DNA of 64,000 nt, from assembly GCF_002835935.1 (NCBI RefSeq), contig NZ_PJCF01000004.1:806001-870000 (forward strand), written 5' to 3'. This document shows, piece by piece, positions 19,340-28,174 of the stretch (the first letter of the stretch is position 1; every line of letters begins with the position of its first letter). Origin of the DNA: Paraglaciecola sp. MB-3u-78. Lineage in GTDB: Bacteria > Pseudomonadota > Gammaproteobacteria > Enterobacterales > Alteromonadaceae. Position numbers and translations under genes: made by a program. The notes below the pieces were generated by a model. The model saw only the letters and a list, made by a program, of their open reading frames with translations. It was not told the DNA's origin and ran no database searches.

Positions 19340-20221
19340 TTACTTGTTTTTACCTTCAGAAAATAGTGAGTCCAGCTTCTGTTCGTAGGCGTAATAACCA
19401 AGATAGTCATACAATTCCATGCGTGTTTGCATGCTGTCAACCACCGCTTTTTGATCTCCATTGCTCAAAATAGATTGATACACATTTTCAGCGGCTTTAT
19501 TCATCGCTCTAAATGCACTCAATGGATAAAGCACCATATCAGCCCCCCACTCACCTAACTCTTTCTTATTCCATAATTCAGTTTGGCCAAACTCTGTAAT
19601 ATTTGCGAGTATTGGCACCTCTAAAGCGTCTGAAAAAGCACGATAGTGTTCTTGTGTTTGTACCGCTTCTGCAAAAATTCCATCTGCGCCAGCTGCAACG
19701 TAAGCTTTAGCCCGTTTGATGGAGGCATCTAATCCTTCTTGAGCAAAAGAATCGGTTCGAGCCATAATAAAAAAATCAGGATCAGTACGGGCGTCTACCG
19801 CGGCTTTGATTCGATCGACCATCTCTTCAGTAGAGACAATTTCTTTATTAGGGCGATGACCACAACGCTTTTGCGCCACTTGATCTTCAATATGCACAGC
19901 TGCAGCACCCGCTTTTTCCATATCGCGTATGGTTTTAGCAATGTTAAAAGCCCCGCCCCAACCTGTATCAATATCGATTAATAAAGGCAGGTCACAGGCA
20001 GCAGTTATACGCTGAACGTCAACTAACACGTCGTTTAGAGAGGTTAATCCTAAATCAGGTAAACCATAGGATGCATTAGCAACACCACCTCCTGAAAGAT
20101 AGATCGCCTGATGGCCTACTTTTTTGGCCATCATCGCTGTATACGCGTTAATAGTGCCAACAATTTGTAAAGGTTGATTGTCTTTTAGTGCTTGACGAAA
20201 GCGTTGTCCGGGAGTTTTCAT
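19340..20221 (-). CDS. prpB: methylisocitrate lyase
   Basis: PrpB splits 2-methylisocitrate into pyruvate and succinate, closing the methylcitrate cycle. The 293-residue product belongs to the ICL/PEPM superfamily: it has the catalytic KRCGH motif (in [16 protein letters not shown]), the substrate site [17 protein letters not shown] and the metal-binding DIDTGWGG. Its ATG overlaps the stop of the GntR regulator gene (ATGA), so the regulator and prpB are translationally coupled. Confidence 0.97.
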   Translation of the reverse strand: MKTPGQRFRQALKDNQPLQIVGTINAYTAMMAKKVGHQAIYLSGGGVANASYGLPDLGLTSLNDVLVDVQRITAACDLPLLIDIDTGWGGAFNIAKTIRDMEKAGAAAVHIEDQVAQKRCGHRPNKEIVSTEEMVDRIKAAVDARTDPDFFIMARTDSFAQEGLDASIKRAKAYVAAGADGIFAEAVQTQEHYRAFSDALEVPILANITEFGQTELWNKKELGEWGADMVLYPLSAFRAMNKAAENVYQSILSNGDQKAVVDSMQTRMELYDYLGYYAYEQKLDSLFSEGKNK

Positions 20222-20892
20222 AAGGTATTCATCCTTTTTTCTACGTTTTTACGTGATGCTGAAATATGCCGACGCATTAGTATTTCAGCCAGTTCGCCAT
20301 CTTGATCTTCGATGGCTTGAATAATGTGGTGGTGTTCAGAGAAGGCTCTTTTGGCACGAGGACTGGCCATACCAAATTGATAACGGTACATGCGCACCAG
20401 AAAATATAATTCTTCACATAACAGTCGAATTAACAGTTTGTTACCACTGCCCATTACTATACAAAAATGGAAGTCTAAATCTCCTTCTTCTTGAATATAC
20501 GCCTCTCCTTGCTGTAATGACTCGTACTGATTGTGCACTTCGAGCAAATGTTTTAAATCTTCAATTTGTTTGGACGTCATATTTTGTGCCGCTAATCGAC
20601 ACGCCATCCCTTCTAAAGATTCTCTTACTCGAAATATCTCAAGTAGTTGTTCTGTCGACAATGTCACCACGCGGTAACCAATGTTGGCTTTGCGCTGAAG
20701 TAGGCCGCTGCCTTCTAAGCGGGATAATGCATCCCGTAATGTACTTCGGCTGATGTCGTAATATTTGGCGAGTTCTGGTTCGCTTAATTTAGAGCCCGTT
20801 AATATATCTCCCTCAACAATACGCTGACGGAGATCAGTGAATACCGTGTCTGCACGTGTGATACCAGGCGATGTAGTAGTTGATATTTGCAA
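20218..20892 (-). CDS. GntR-family (FCD type) regulator of the prp operon
   Basis: The 224-residue protein has an N-terminal winged helix-turn-helix ([29 protein letters not shown], about residues 42-70) and a C-terminal FCD effector domain ([17 protein letters not shown]). It is the first gene of the prp operon, overlapping prpB by 4 bp, and so is presumably the propionate-responsive regulator, likely sensing a methylcitrate-cycle intermediate. The start is TTG at 20892: no ATG or GTG exists between the upstream in-frame stop and the helix-turn-helix. A TTGTCGACAA palindrome ends 7 bp upstream of this start, which points to autoregulation. Confidence 0.9.
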   Translation of the reverse strand: MQISTTTSPGITRADTVFTDLRQRIVEGDILTGSKLSEPELAKYYDISRSTLRDALSRLEGSGLLQRKANIGYRVVTLSTEQLLEIFRVRESLEGMACRLAAQNMTSKQIEDLKHLLEVHNQYESLQQGEAYIQEEGDLDFHFCIVMGSGNKLLIRLLCEELYFLVRMYRYQFGMASPRAKRAFSEHHHIIQAIEDQDGELAEILMRRHISASRKNVEKRMNTL

Positions 20893-20898
20893 AGTTTG

Positions 20899-20910
20899 AT
20901 TGTCGACAAT
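20899..20910. promoter_or_regulatory. Candidate GntR operator 1 (ATTGTCGACAAT)
   Basis: A perfect 12-bp palindrome with the TTGTnnACAA core typical of FCD-type GntR operators lies 7 bp upstream of the regulator start. A second copy with one mismatch in the 10-bp core (CTGTCGACAA at 20963-20972) lies upstream, with the centres 63 bp apart, about six helical turns. Confidence 0.7.
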
Positions 20911-20920
20911 AAATAAATTA

Positions 20921-20941
20921 TAAAGCTATGGTATAGCTTTA
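20921..20941. promoter_or_regulatory. 21-bp inverted repeat in the prp promoter region
   Basis: Perfect 9-bp arms TAAAGCTAT/ATAGCTTTA flank a GGT spacer, between the two candidate GntR operators. It could be a further regulator site or a weak terminator for the upstream aminotransferase gene; no T run is clear. Confidence 0.5.
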
Positions 20942-20961
20942 TATGTAAATATCAAGGAGAA

Positions 20962-20973
20962 ACTGTCGACAAT
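20962..20973. promoter_or_regulatory. Candidate GntR operator 2 (ACTGTCGACAAT)
   Basis: Near-copy of operator 1, differing at the second base of the 12-bp site (C for T). It lies about 70 bp upstream of the regulator start and 28 bp beyond the end of the upstream aminotransferase gene. Two such sites at helical phasing could support looping or cooperative repression. Confidence 0.65.
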
Positions 20974-21000
20974 CCCTCCCTTTGTGAAAATCAAACGGAA

Positions 21001-22134
21001 TTAGTCGAGAACGGCTTCTAAACTAGAAACACAATAATCAACGTTCTTTTGACTGGAACTACAGCCCATTAAACCAATTCGCCAGACTTTACCCGCCAAG
21101 TCCCCTAAGCCAGCGCCTATTTCTAAATTAAATTCATTTAATAATCTATTGCGAACTTGTCCATCATCTATACCTGCAGGAATACTAACCATATTCAATT
21201 GCGGTAAACGATAAGCTTCTTCAACAACAAACTCTAATCCTAATTTTTCTAACCTTGATTTTAAACTTAAATGGTTTTGCTGATGTCTCGACCAAGCATG
21301 TTCTAACCCTTCTTGATGTAAAATCAGTAACGATTCGTGTAAGGCATAAATACTATTAACCGGCGCCGTATGGTGATAGGCGCGTTTAGCTCCCTGCCCC
21401 CAGTACCCCATCACTAAGTCCATATCTAAAAACCAACTTTGCACAGGGTGTTTACGCTGTTTAATGACTGAAATAGCCTGCTCACTAAAAGAAACAGGGG
21501 ACAATCCCGGAACACAAGAAAGGCATTTTTGTGTGCCTGAATAGATAGCATCAATGTGCCAATCATCCACTTTTAATTCGCTCCCCCCTAAAGAGGTCAC
21601 AGCATCAACTATGCTTAAACAATCGAACTCTTTGGCAAGTTGGCACAATGCCTTGGCATCATTTAACACTCCAGTTGACGTTTCGGCGTGAACAAAAGCT
21701 AAGGCTTTTGCATCCGGATGAGCCTGAAGTGTTTCTCTCACTTTATTTAGGTCTGTGGGTTTGCCCCATTCGTCTTGCACCATGATAGCCTGACCACCAC
21801 AACGCTGAACATTTTGCTGCATACGTCCACCAAACACACCATTTTGGCAAACAATGACTTTGTCGCCTGGCTCAACTAAATTGACAAAAACAGACTCCAT
21901 TCCTGCAGAGCCAGGTGCCGAAATAGGCATTGTTAAGGCATTGTTAGTTTGAAATGCGTATTGCAATAACTGTTTTACTTCATCCATTAAGTTAACAAAC
22001 TTTGGATCTAAATGACCAATAGTAGGTCTAGACAATGCTTCAAGAACTTGAGGGTATACGTCTGAAGGACCAGGGCCCATGAGTACACGTGTAGGAGGTA
22101 TAAAAGATGATAATGATGATAATGACTGAGACAT
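21001..22134 (-). CDS. class V aminotransferase, serine-pyruvate / alanine-glyoxylate type
   Basis: The 377-residue PLP enzyme belongs to the alanine-glyoxylate / serine-pyruvate aminotransferase group. Visible features are the N-terminal MGPGPSDVYPQVLEALSRPTIGHLD, the cofactor site SAPGSAGMESVFVNL, the Asp of SIVDAVTSLGG and the PLP lysine in SGTQKCLSCVPGLSPV. Likely role is glyoxylate or serine amination metabolism; the exact amino donor cannot be told. The start is ATG with GGA about 8 nt upstream. It is separated from the prp regulator by the operator region, so it is probably not part of the prp transcript. Confidence 0.9.
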   Translation of the reverse strand: MSQSLSSLSSFIPPTRVLMGPGPSDVYPQVLEALSRPTIGHLDPKFVNLMDEVKQLLQYAFQTNNALTMPISAPGSAGMESVFVNLVEPGDKVIVCQNGVFGGRMQQNVQRCGGQAIMVQDEWGKPTDLNKVRETLQAHPDAKALAFVHAETSTGVLNDAKALCQLAKEFDCLSIVDAVTSLGGSELKVDDWHIDAIYSGTQKCLSCVPGLSPVSFSEQAISVIKQRKHPVQSWFLDMDLVMGYWGQGAKRAYHHTAPVNSIYALHESLLILHQEGLEHAWSRHQQNHLSLKSRLEKLGLEFVVEEAYRLPQLNMVSIPAGIDDGQVRNRLLNEFNLEIGAGLGDLAGKVWRIGLMGCSSSQKNVDYCVSSLEAVLD

Positions 22135-22429
22135 ATATATTCCAAACTAAAGCTAAACTTACATTACAATTTTCACAGCATTCAGTCCTAGCTACAAGAC
22201 AAGTATACCGAGCATAAGCAATATAAATACTCACTCACCTAAACATTTTTGAGTTGAATAAAGAATTAAAAACATTATATAAGAATAATTATGTAGACCT
22301 CATAAATAAGTATTAAGGTATTGTTTTTCCAAGATAATTAAATAAACATTGAAAGTTGTTTATTTTTTGTACATAGATGTTCTATTATTACACATCAGGT
22401 TTCATTAATTCCACTTCAAGGACGAAGTT

Positions 22430-22450
22430 TATGATTAGCGCACGGCTCTA
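22430..22450 (+). CDS. Possible six-codon leader peptide MISARL
   Basis: An ATG at 22430 opens a frame M-I-S-A-R-L followed by TAA at 22448-22450. A strong Shine-Dalgarno AAGGA lies 8 nt upstream, much better than those of most real genes here. The stop lies in the loop of a hairpin (22444-22460), and a Rho-independent terminator follows at 22471-22503, the arrangement of a translation-dependent attenuator. No plus-strand gene follows for about 27 kb, so if it is a leader it is an orphan; otherwise it may be a short sRNA. Not in a family I recognise. Confidence 0.45.
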
Positions 22451-22460
22451 ATAAAGAGCC
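22444..22460 (+). other. Hairpin overlapping the MISARL mini-ORF
   Basis: Perfect GGCTCT/AGAGCC stem with a 5-nt loop covers the end of the mini-ORF. In an attenuator it could be the element that ribosome position controls. Confidence 0.6.
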
Positions 22461-22470
22461 CTTCCCCTAA

Positions 22471-22503
22471 GCCCGAACTAGTAATAGCTTCGGGCATTTT
22501 TTT
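22471..22503 (+). terminator. Rho-independent terminator of the plus-strand leader/sRNA unit
   Basis: A 7-bp stem GCCCGAA/TTCGGGC (22471-22477 with 22489-22495) with an 11-nt loop is followed by A and then eight T residues. It is oriented to end plus-strand transcription. Confidence 0.85.
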
Positions 22504-22509
22504 GTCTAT

Positions 22510-22597
22510 GCCACCTCAAAATGCAGCTTTAAGAATGACTGGGATGCTCCACCTAAACTACTTTAAACTCTCGCTGAATTTGTTATTTTGAGGTGGC
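22510..22597. repeat. 88-bp element with 13-bp perfect terminal inverted repeats
   Basis: GCCACCTCAAAAT at 22510-22522 is repeated in inverted form at 22585-22597 with 62 bp between. No direct target-site duplication is obvious at its ends. It could be a small MITE-like repeat or a long-stem RNA structure downstream of the terminator. It ends 15 bp beyond the stop codon of the gamma-carbonic-anhydrase-like gene. Confidence 0.75.
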
Positions 22598-22611
22598 TTG
22601 TGTATTTGAGT

Positions 22612-23130
22612 TCAACACGCCTTTAAGTCTATTGAAAATCTTTTAGCATTATCCACATAATGTTGAGCAGATTGTTCAAGCATTTTTTGCTGCTTTTCAG
22701 GAATAAGTTTAATGACCTTAGCTGGCGATCCCATCACCAATGAGCCATCAGGTATCTGCATGTTTTCGGTAATCAAACTATTTGCACCTATTACACAATA
22801 CTTACCAATTTTTGCACCGTTTAACACCACACTATTAATACCTATTAAACTATAATCCCCTATCTCACACCCATGCAGCATTACTTTGTGACCTATAGTG
22901 ACGCCTGTTCCTATGGTTAAAGGTACACCAACATCAGTGTGTAATACTGAACCGTCCTGTATATTACTATTTTCACCAATTGTGATGACATCACAGTCGC
23001 CACGGATCACTACATTAAACCAAACGCTGCTGTTTTGTTGTAACACTACTTTGCCAATAACATGAGCACCTGGCGCAATAAATACATCTTCTGCAACCTT
23101 GACATGATCATCACCCAAAGAATAAATCAT
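22612..23130 (-). CDS. gamma carbonic anhydrase family / hexapeptide-repeat protein
   Basis: The 172-residue protein is a left-handed beta-helix of the gamma-carbonic-anhydrase/PaaY/YrdA group. Hexapeptide repeats ([24 protein letters not shown]) run through the middle, and the zinc-type histidines are present in SVLHTDVG and [16 protein letters not shown]. Relatives include carbonic anhydrases and the thioesterase PaaY, and activity is inferred only to the family level. Its ATG overlaps the tesB stop (ATGA) with a GGAG site upstream, so it is translationally coupled to tesB; that suggests a link to acyl-CoA metabolism. Confidence 0.9.
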   Translation of the reverse strand: MIYSLGDDHVKVAEDVFIAPGAHVIGKVVLQQNSSVWFNVVIRGDCDVITIGENSNIQDGSVLHTDVGVPLTIGTGVTIGHKVMLHGCEIGDYSLIGINSVVLNGAKIGKYCVIGANSLITENMQIPDGSLVMGSPAKVIKLIPEKQQKMLEQSAQHYVDNAKRFSIDLKAC

Positions 23131-23990
23131 TGATTTTCTCCTATTTGACGCAATAAACCCTCTTGCATTGTTGATGCGACTAACTTGCCTTGTCGATTAA
23201 AAAACTGCCCCCGTACTAATCCTCTGGCCCCTCCAGAAAAGGGACTTTCAGCGCAATACAATAACCAATCGTCAAAATCAAAAGAGTGATGAAACCACAT
23301 GGAATGGTCAATCGTTGCCATACGTATATTTTTATCCCTAGTCGACACTCCGTGAGGATGCAGGGCGGTGGATAAAAGATGATAATCAGAAGCGTATGCC
23401 AGCATCACTTGATTAAGGTTAATATTGCCAGACAAAACTTCTTGTGCCTTCATCCAAATATAGCGTTTTGGCTCTTGTACTATCTCTTTAGCAGGGTCAA
23501 CATAATCAACGGTACGCATATCAATGGGTTTGTGATAACCAATGCTTTCACACATACGTTCAGGCATATCCTGATTCTTACCAAACACTATGTTATCGGA
23601 CTTTATATCTTCAGGAGGCGGAACATTAGGCATCTCAGCATATTGGTGAGCCAGTCCTGCTTCGGGAGTTTGAAAAGAAGCCGTCATGTAAAAGATATTT
23701 CTTCCATTTTGAATGGCTTTTACCCTTCGGGTTGAAAAACTACGACCGTCTCTAACATTCTCCACATCAAATATTACCGGCTTATTTGCATCTCCAGGTA
23801 ATAAAAAGTAGCTATGGAATGAATGGGTAATTCGCCCTTCGGGCAAAGTGAGTTGAGCTGCAGCAAGGGCTTGACCTAATACCTGCCCTCCAAATAACGC
23901 GCGGAACCCTAAATCCCAACTTTGACCACGAAACAAACCTTCTTCAATTTTATCTAAGGTTAACAACTCTACTAGTTTTACTTCTGACAT
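23127..23990 (-). CDS. tesB: acyl-CoA thioesterase II
   Basis: TesB hydrolyses medium- and long-chain acyl-CoA to free acid and CoA. The 287-residue product has the double hot-dog layout, with [26 protein letters not shown] and [12 protein letters not shown] in the N-terminal half and [20 protein letters not shown] and [21 protein letters not shown] in the C-terminal half, as in E. coli TesB (286 residues). It overlaps the following gamma-carbonic-anhydrase-like gene and is 38 bp downstream of the kinase gene's end. Confidence 0.97.
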   Translation of the reverse strand: MSEVKLVELLTLDKIEEGLFRGQSWDLGFRALFGGQVLGQALAAAQLTLPEGRITHSFHSYFLLPGDANKPVIFDVENVRDGRSFSTRRVKAIQNGRNIFYMTASFQTPEAGLAHQYAEMPNVPPPEDIKSDNIVFGKNQDMPERMCESIGYHKPIDMRTVDYVDPAKEIVQEPKRYIWMKAQEVLSGNINLNQVMLAYASDYHLLSTALHPHGVSTRDKNIRMATIDHSMWFHHSFDFDDWLLYCAESPFSGGARGLVRGQFFNRQGKLVASTMQEGLLRQIGENQ

Positions 23991-24028
23991 AAGCTCTCTG
24001 TCTGTTGATTACACTATGGACATTGACA

Positions 24029-25888
24029 CTAAGTGTGTTGATGTGGATCCTTAGGGTAAAATTTATCAGGTAATTGACCTTGATGGGTAAAAAATCGCGT
24101 ATCTTTGAAGGGTAATTTCATAAAACCTGAAATCCCAAGACCTTCAATAGTTGGGATGAGATCAATAACATCTTTTAATAAACTCTTAAACTCCAATTCC
24201 ATATTGTGATTTAGCAACTTGTAATCGCTATGTATTTTAAGGTGAGTAGGTAATGATTCAAATATGATACAGCCTGTATGATGAATACTATTTAATTGAC
24301 TGATTACAGCCATTAACTGTTTAGGCAGAGTTAATAATTCGTCTGGGTCATCACCATCTTCAAAGTAAGAATGCATATGGGTGTCATGCTCAGCAAGTGA
24401 TACTGCGCTTAATTCATAAGGTATTTGCATGGTCTTTTTAGGAATAAATGCACTGTTTTCATCTTTTCTTTCAACATGCAACGTATCACGAGCGTTAAAC
24501 ATACAACACTTAAAAACGCCGTTTCGGTTGATGGCTCTGGCAAAATGCACAACATTATTAACCGACGCTTCGAATGACGTTTGTAGTGTTGTATCATATA
24601 AGTTCAGACTAGAGTCTATATATACTCCCGTGTCTTCCCACCTTACCGCCAACCCACCCACCACCGGATATTTACCTAAACGACTCACCGCAGCGACAAA
24701 GGCTTTTTCGGTATCACCCATGCCTTGCATATAGTTTTTATAATACCGTTCAAACTGAGCATCGTTGATATATCTAAGTTCTTGCTCTGCTTGGTAAACC
24801 TCTATTCGCAAAAATGACTTTCGAGAACTGTAAACAACGGTATCAATTTCTTTGTAGTGAGGGCTGACTCTAGAAGGTATAAGTGAAATATGCAGATGAT
24901 GAATATTTTCATTTAACACCAAATTCTTCATGTATTGCATATTATTAATGAAATAGTCTCCCCCCCGCTCACGCTGCTCTGGCGAATCACTCATCATTGC
25001 GGTTAAGGTTTTGGCCAGTTCTTGAGGTAATCCAAGGGAATTTGGACTGATAACCTTATGCCCAAAACGGCTGGATTGACCTGATGCTAGTGCATACAGA
25101 GTACTGGCCAAGCCTTGTTCATCAAATCGTACCGAAGATAATCCGCCATTAAGCTGTTCTTCGCCGATAAAATACACGTCACCTAAACGCGCATTAGTTT
25201 GCTGCATATCACTAGACATCAAGTCCATGACATTATTCCCCACAAACTGCCCTTGGTGGTCAATTTGCGCAAAAACAGACGAGCCCCAATCGATTAGTCC
25301 TACTTGTTCATTGGTTTCATCAAACACTATATTCGAAGGTTTGATATCACCATGAACGATAGGTTTAGTCTGATCTTGTTGTTGATGCCCTCGTAAATAC
25401 AACAAAATATCAGCAAGTTGTACCGCTATTTTAATCACCAGTTGTACCGTCAAGGGACCATATTTTAGAGATATCTTCTCTAAATCTTCTCCTTTAGCTC
25501 TTTCCATCACTAAAACTGACTGTTTTTTAATCCGCTGATATTGGATTAAACGAGGCACATAGGGATGTTCGACTAAGCTCAACATATAAGCTTCTTCTTC
25601 TAATCTGTCTTGAACATGTTGAGGCAGATTTATTCGCGAAAATTTAAAAACCTGTTGCTGAGTTTGTGCTGTGTTTTGTGAAATATTTGTCTTTGAAACA
25701 GTTCCCGCGAAAGCAAAACCAAATGCACCTTTGCCAATTAATTCAATATTTTGATAACCAAGTAATAACAATTGATCGGTACACAACTTAAACCAATTTT
25801 TTAGTTTTTTGGCATCCTTGTGTGACAGCAAATAAATGGATTGCTCATCTGGGATGTAAAAATGTTTTATGTTCGCAGGTGTTAACAT
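24029..25888 (-). CDS. Serine/threonine protein kinase-like protein with a large C-terminal region
   Basis: The 619-residue protein has an N-terminal eukaryotic-type kinase domain, about residues 45-330. The Gly-rich loop GKGAFGFAF is at 52-60, the ATP-binding Lys at 82 (VFKFSR), the catalytic loop HGDIKPSN at 179-186 with Asp181, and a DWG (instead of DFG) at 200-202. All the residues needed for phosphotransfer are therefore present. The remaining 290 residues, with no membrane segment, do not match a domain I know. It lies between rlmJ (14 bp) and tesB on the same strand. No phosphatase or FHA gene is near. Its substrate is unknown. Confidence 0.85.
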   Translation of the reverse strand: MLTPANIKHFYIPDEQSIYLLSHKDAKKLKNWFKLCTDQLLLLGYQNIELIGKGAFGFAFAGTVSKTNISQNTAQTQQQVFKFSRINLPQHVQDRLEEEAYMLSLVEHPYVPRLIQYQRIKKQSVLVMERAKGEDLEKISLKYGPLTVQLVIKIAVQLADILLYLRGHQQQDQTKPIVHGDIKPSNIVFDETNEQVGLIDWGSSVFAQIDHQGQFVGNNVMDLMSSDMQQTNARLGDVYFIGEEQLNGGLSSVRFDEQGLASTLYALASGQSSRFGHKVISPNSLGLPQELAKTLTAMMSDSPEQRERGGDYFINNMQYMKNLVLNENIHHLHISLIPSRVSPHYKEIDTVVYSSRKSFLRIEVYQAEQELRYINDAQFERYYKNYMQGMGDTEKAFVAAVSRLGKYPVVGGLAVRWEDTGVYIDSSLNLYDTTLQTSFEASVNNVVHFARAINRNGVFKCCMFNARDTLHVERKDENSAFIPKKTMQIPYELSAVSLAEHDTHMHSYFEDGDDPDELLTLPKQLMAVISQLNSIHHTGCIIFESLPTHLKIHSDYKLLNHNMELEFKSLLKDVIDLIPTIEGLGISGFMKLPFKDTRFFTHQGQLPDKFYPKDPHQHT

Positions 25889-25902
25889 CTCAGGATTACC
25901 AA

Positions 25903-26778
25903 TTATTCCTCAATTAGCCAATCAACTGAGTACGATGCGCTATCACTTTGGGCCATTAGTGGTGCCAGATCTTGCAAACATTCTTTAATTTGCTTATCTA
26001 GTTGCCAAGGTGCATTAATGATAAGCATGCCAGAGCCATACATGCCTCCAGCCTCATTAGCGCCAGTTACGCGTAACTCAATTTTAAGCACGTTTTTGAA
26101 AGGATGTTGGGTTAAACTTTCCAGCATAGCTTCACTTTTACCTTTTTTACTGTCGCTGCTTTCAAAGTTTGAATTTGGTGCTTTTCTATCACTTATTAGT
26201 GGATACCAAATGGCATAAATCGCTGAATTCCATTTCTTATAGGCCGTTATCACAGTATCCACTACTTGTTGATATTCACTCGCCATTTCATAAGAAGGAT
26301 CAATAAGCACCATACCCCGTTGCATATTTGGTGGCGTTAAAGCTAATAACCCTTCGTATCCATCCCTATGATGAATAGCGATATTTTTACCGCCAAGATT
26401 ACTTTTTAAATTTTGTATTTCCTGATTATGCCATTCCATCAAGATCAGTTTATCTTGGGGACGTAACATAGATTTAGCAATTTCTGGTGAACCTGGATAT
26501 TGATTAAATTCTTTATAAGCTGTAATTAAAGACAAATAATCGCTTATAGCTCTGTTATGGGCTAAATGCCCAGCAAGACGATCAATGCCGTGTTTAAATT
26601 CTTTAGTTTTAAGGGCTTCTTCTGAATTTAGCTGATACACCCCTGCACCACTGTGGGTATCAAAATAACAAAACCCTTTGTTTTTGCTTTTAAGCTTGTC
26701 GATAATCAACATCTGACAAATGTGCTTTAATACATCACCATGATTACCTGCATGAAAGCTATGTCGATAACTTAACAA
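25903..26778 (-). CDS. rlmJ: 23S rRNA (adenine(2030)-N(6))-methyltransferase
   Basis: RlmJ methylates A2030 of 23S rRNA using S-adenosylmethionine. The 291-residue product starts LSYRHSFHAGNHGDVLKH, almost identical to the E. coli protein, and has the N6-adenine methyltransferase motif as DPSYEM (in GMVLIDPSYEM) and the SAM region YFDTHSGAGVYQL. The start is TTG at 26778, supported by an AAGGA site 8 nt upstream and by the conserved N terminus. It is followed 14 bp later by the kinase gene. Confidence 0.97.
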   Translation of the reverse strand: MLSYRHSFHAGNHGDVLKHICQMLIIDKLKSKNKGFCYFDTHSGAGVYQLNSEEALKTKEFKHGIDRLAGHLAHNRAISDYLSLITAYKEFNQYPGSPEIAKSMLRPQDKLILMEWHNQEIQNLKSNLGGKNIAIHHRDGYEGLLALTPPNMQRGMVLIDPSYEMASEYQQVVDTVITAYKKWNSAIYAIWYPLISDRKAPNSNFESSDSKKGKSEAMLESLTQHPFKNVLKIELRVTGANEAGGMYGSGMLIINAPWQLDKQIKECLQDLAPLMAQSDSASYSVDWLIEE

Positions 26779-26837
26779 TAGTGAATTCCTTAATTAACAA
26801 ATTTATATGAATATTGGCGCTAATATTAAAGCAAAAA

Positions 26838-26860
26838 TAAACCCGCTGTTAGCGGGTTTA
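26838..26860 (-). terminator. Rho-independent terminator of the bkd operon
   Basis: A perfect 10-bp stem TAAACCCGCT/AGCGGGTTTA with a 3-nt loop lies 17 bp beyond the bkdB stop codon, and a TTTTTGC run follows on the minus strand. Confidence 0.85.
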
Positions 26861-26877
26861 TAATTTAATTTATATCA

Positions 26878-28128
26878 TTATCTCGTCATCGCTAACATTG
26901 TAATTGGATTTTCCAAGTATGATTTCCATAGGTTGTTAAACCTCACCATAGTTGCCCCATCGATAATTCTATGATCCCCCGACCAACTGACATGCATGAT
27001 GTTGACTGCTTTCACTGCGTCATTTTCATCAAATCTAGGTAATCGTTGAATTTTACCCAGTGCCACAATGGCTGATTCAGGCGCATTAATTACCGGTGTG
27101 GCAACCGTTCCACCTAGAACACCAATATTAGAAATGCTGATAGTACCGCCTTTTAGATCACCACTACTTAATCTTCCTTGACGTGCTAGGTCAACTAACT
27201 CGTTAGATTTTCTAGCGACCTCTAATAAAGACAGATGCTGCACACCTTTAATGTTAGGCACTACTAGACCAATTTTAGAGTCTACTGCTAGACCTATATT
27301 GTGATCGTCGAAATAGGTCACTTCTGAACAATCAGTATTAATTTGGCTGTTTATTATTGGGAAATGACTTAATGCTAATGACATTGCTTTGATAAAAAAT
27401 GGCATAAAACTGAGTTTGACACCTTCTTTTTCAAATGACGCTTTAAGTTGTGCTCTAGCGTCAATCAATTTATCCATTTCGATTTCTTCACTGACACTAA
27501 AATGAGGCACTGTAAAGACCGAATGCATCATATGTTTAGCCATAGCCGCTTGCACACCCCGAATTGGCTCTACGCGTTTTCCGCCTGTTGATACTTGAGT
27601 GACTGGAGTGTCAGCAGAAACCATAACAGATTGAATGATCGGCGACGAAGCAGCGCTGAGATCATGTTTTAAAACACGTCCCTTATCGCCACTGCCTGCT
27701 ATCAGAGATAAATCAACTTCCAATTCTCTCGCTAATCGCCTTACTGCTGGACTTGCTAACGCTTTACTGGTGTGTTTTTTTTCAGTGTTGGTGGGCATTT
27801 GTATATCGCTAGAATCGGTATTTGACGACTTAACCTTAATAGCTGCTATTTCTGCGGTGGATACTGTCACATCCTGCGACTGAGAATTATCTTCAGTAAT
27901 TTCCATGGAAAACAAAGGTGAATGCACTTTTGCAATATTGCCTTCTGCGTAATAAAGCTTAGTCACTACACCGCTATACTTTGCGGGGATTTCTACCAAA
28001 GCTTTATCAGTCATTACTTCTACGACTGCTTGGTCTTCAATTATGTTTTGGCCTTCAGCGACTAACCACTTGACCACTTCGCACTCCACAATGCCCTCGC
28101 CAATATCAGGCAGAATAAAATCTTGCAT
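26878..28128 (-). CDS. bkdB: branched-chain 2-oxoacid dehydrogenase E2 (dihydrolipoyl acyltransferase)
   Basis: E2 forms the core of the branched-chain 2-oxoacid dehydrogenase complex and transfers acyl groups from lipoate to CoA. The 416-residue product has one N-terminal lipoyl domain (lipoylated Lys in EVMTDKALVEIPA, about residue 44), an E1/E3-binding domain (SPAVRRLARELEVDLSLIAGSGDKGRVLKHD) and the C-terminal catalytic domain with HRIIDGATMVRF. An excellent AAGGAG site precedes the ATG. It is the last gene of bkdA1-bkdA2-bkdB; E3 is not encoded here and is probably shared with the other 2-oxoacid dehydrogenases. Confidence 0.95.
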   Translation of the reverse strand: MQDFILPDIGEGIVECEVVKWLVAEGQNIIEDQAVVEVMTDKALVEIPAKYSGVVTKLYYAEGNIAKVHSPLFSMEITEDNSQSQDVTVSTAEIAAIKVKSSNTDSSDIQMPTNTEKKHTSKALASPAVRRLARELEVDLSLIAGSGDKGRVLKHDLSAASSPIIQSVMVSADTPVTQVSTGGKRVEPIRGVQAAMAKHMMHSVFTVPHFSVSEEIEMDKLIDARAQLKASFEKEGVKLSFMPFFIKAMSLALSHFPIINSQINTDCSEVTYFDDHNIGLAVDSKIGLVVPNIKGVQHLSLLEVARKSNELVDLARQGRLSSGDLKGGTISISNIGVLGGTVATPVINAPESAIVALGKIQRLPRFDENDAVKAVNIMHVSWSGDHRIIDGATMVRFNNLWKSYLENPITMLAMTR

Positions 28129-28174
28129 AGTTTGCTCCTTATAATTGAGCTAAAAGTTGAGCTGAAAATCAACG

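Larger units (their letters stand above)
22135..22611. other. Gene-free stretch with leader/terminator unit and inverted-repeat element
   Basis: The 477 bp between the aminotransferase and the gamma-carbonic-anhydrase-like gene hold the AT-rich promoter region of the aminotransferase (22135 to about 22350), a plus-strand mini-ORF with two hairpins ending in a terminator (22430-22503), and an 88-bp element with 13-bp terminal inverted repeats (22510-22597). No longer reading frame is convincing. Confidence 0.8.

Noticed and set aside
22040-22234. Minus-strand 64-residue frame at the aminotransferase start
   Set aside because: It overlaps the start of the aminotransferase in another frame and has no family content.
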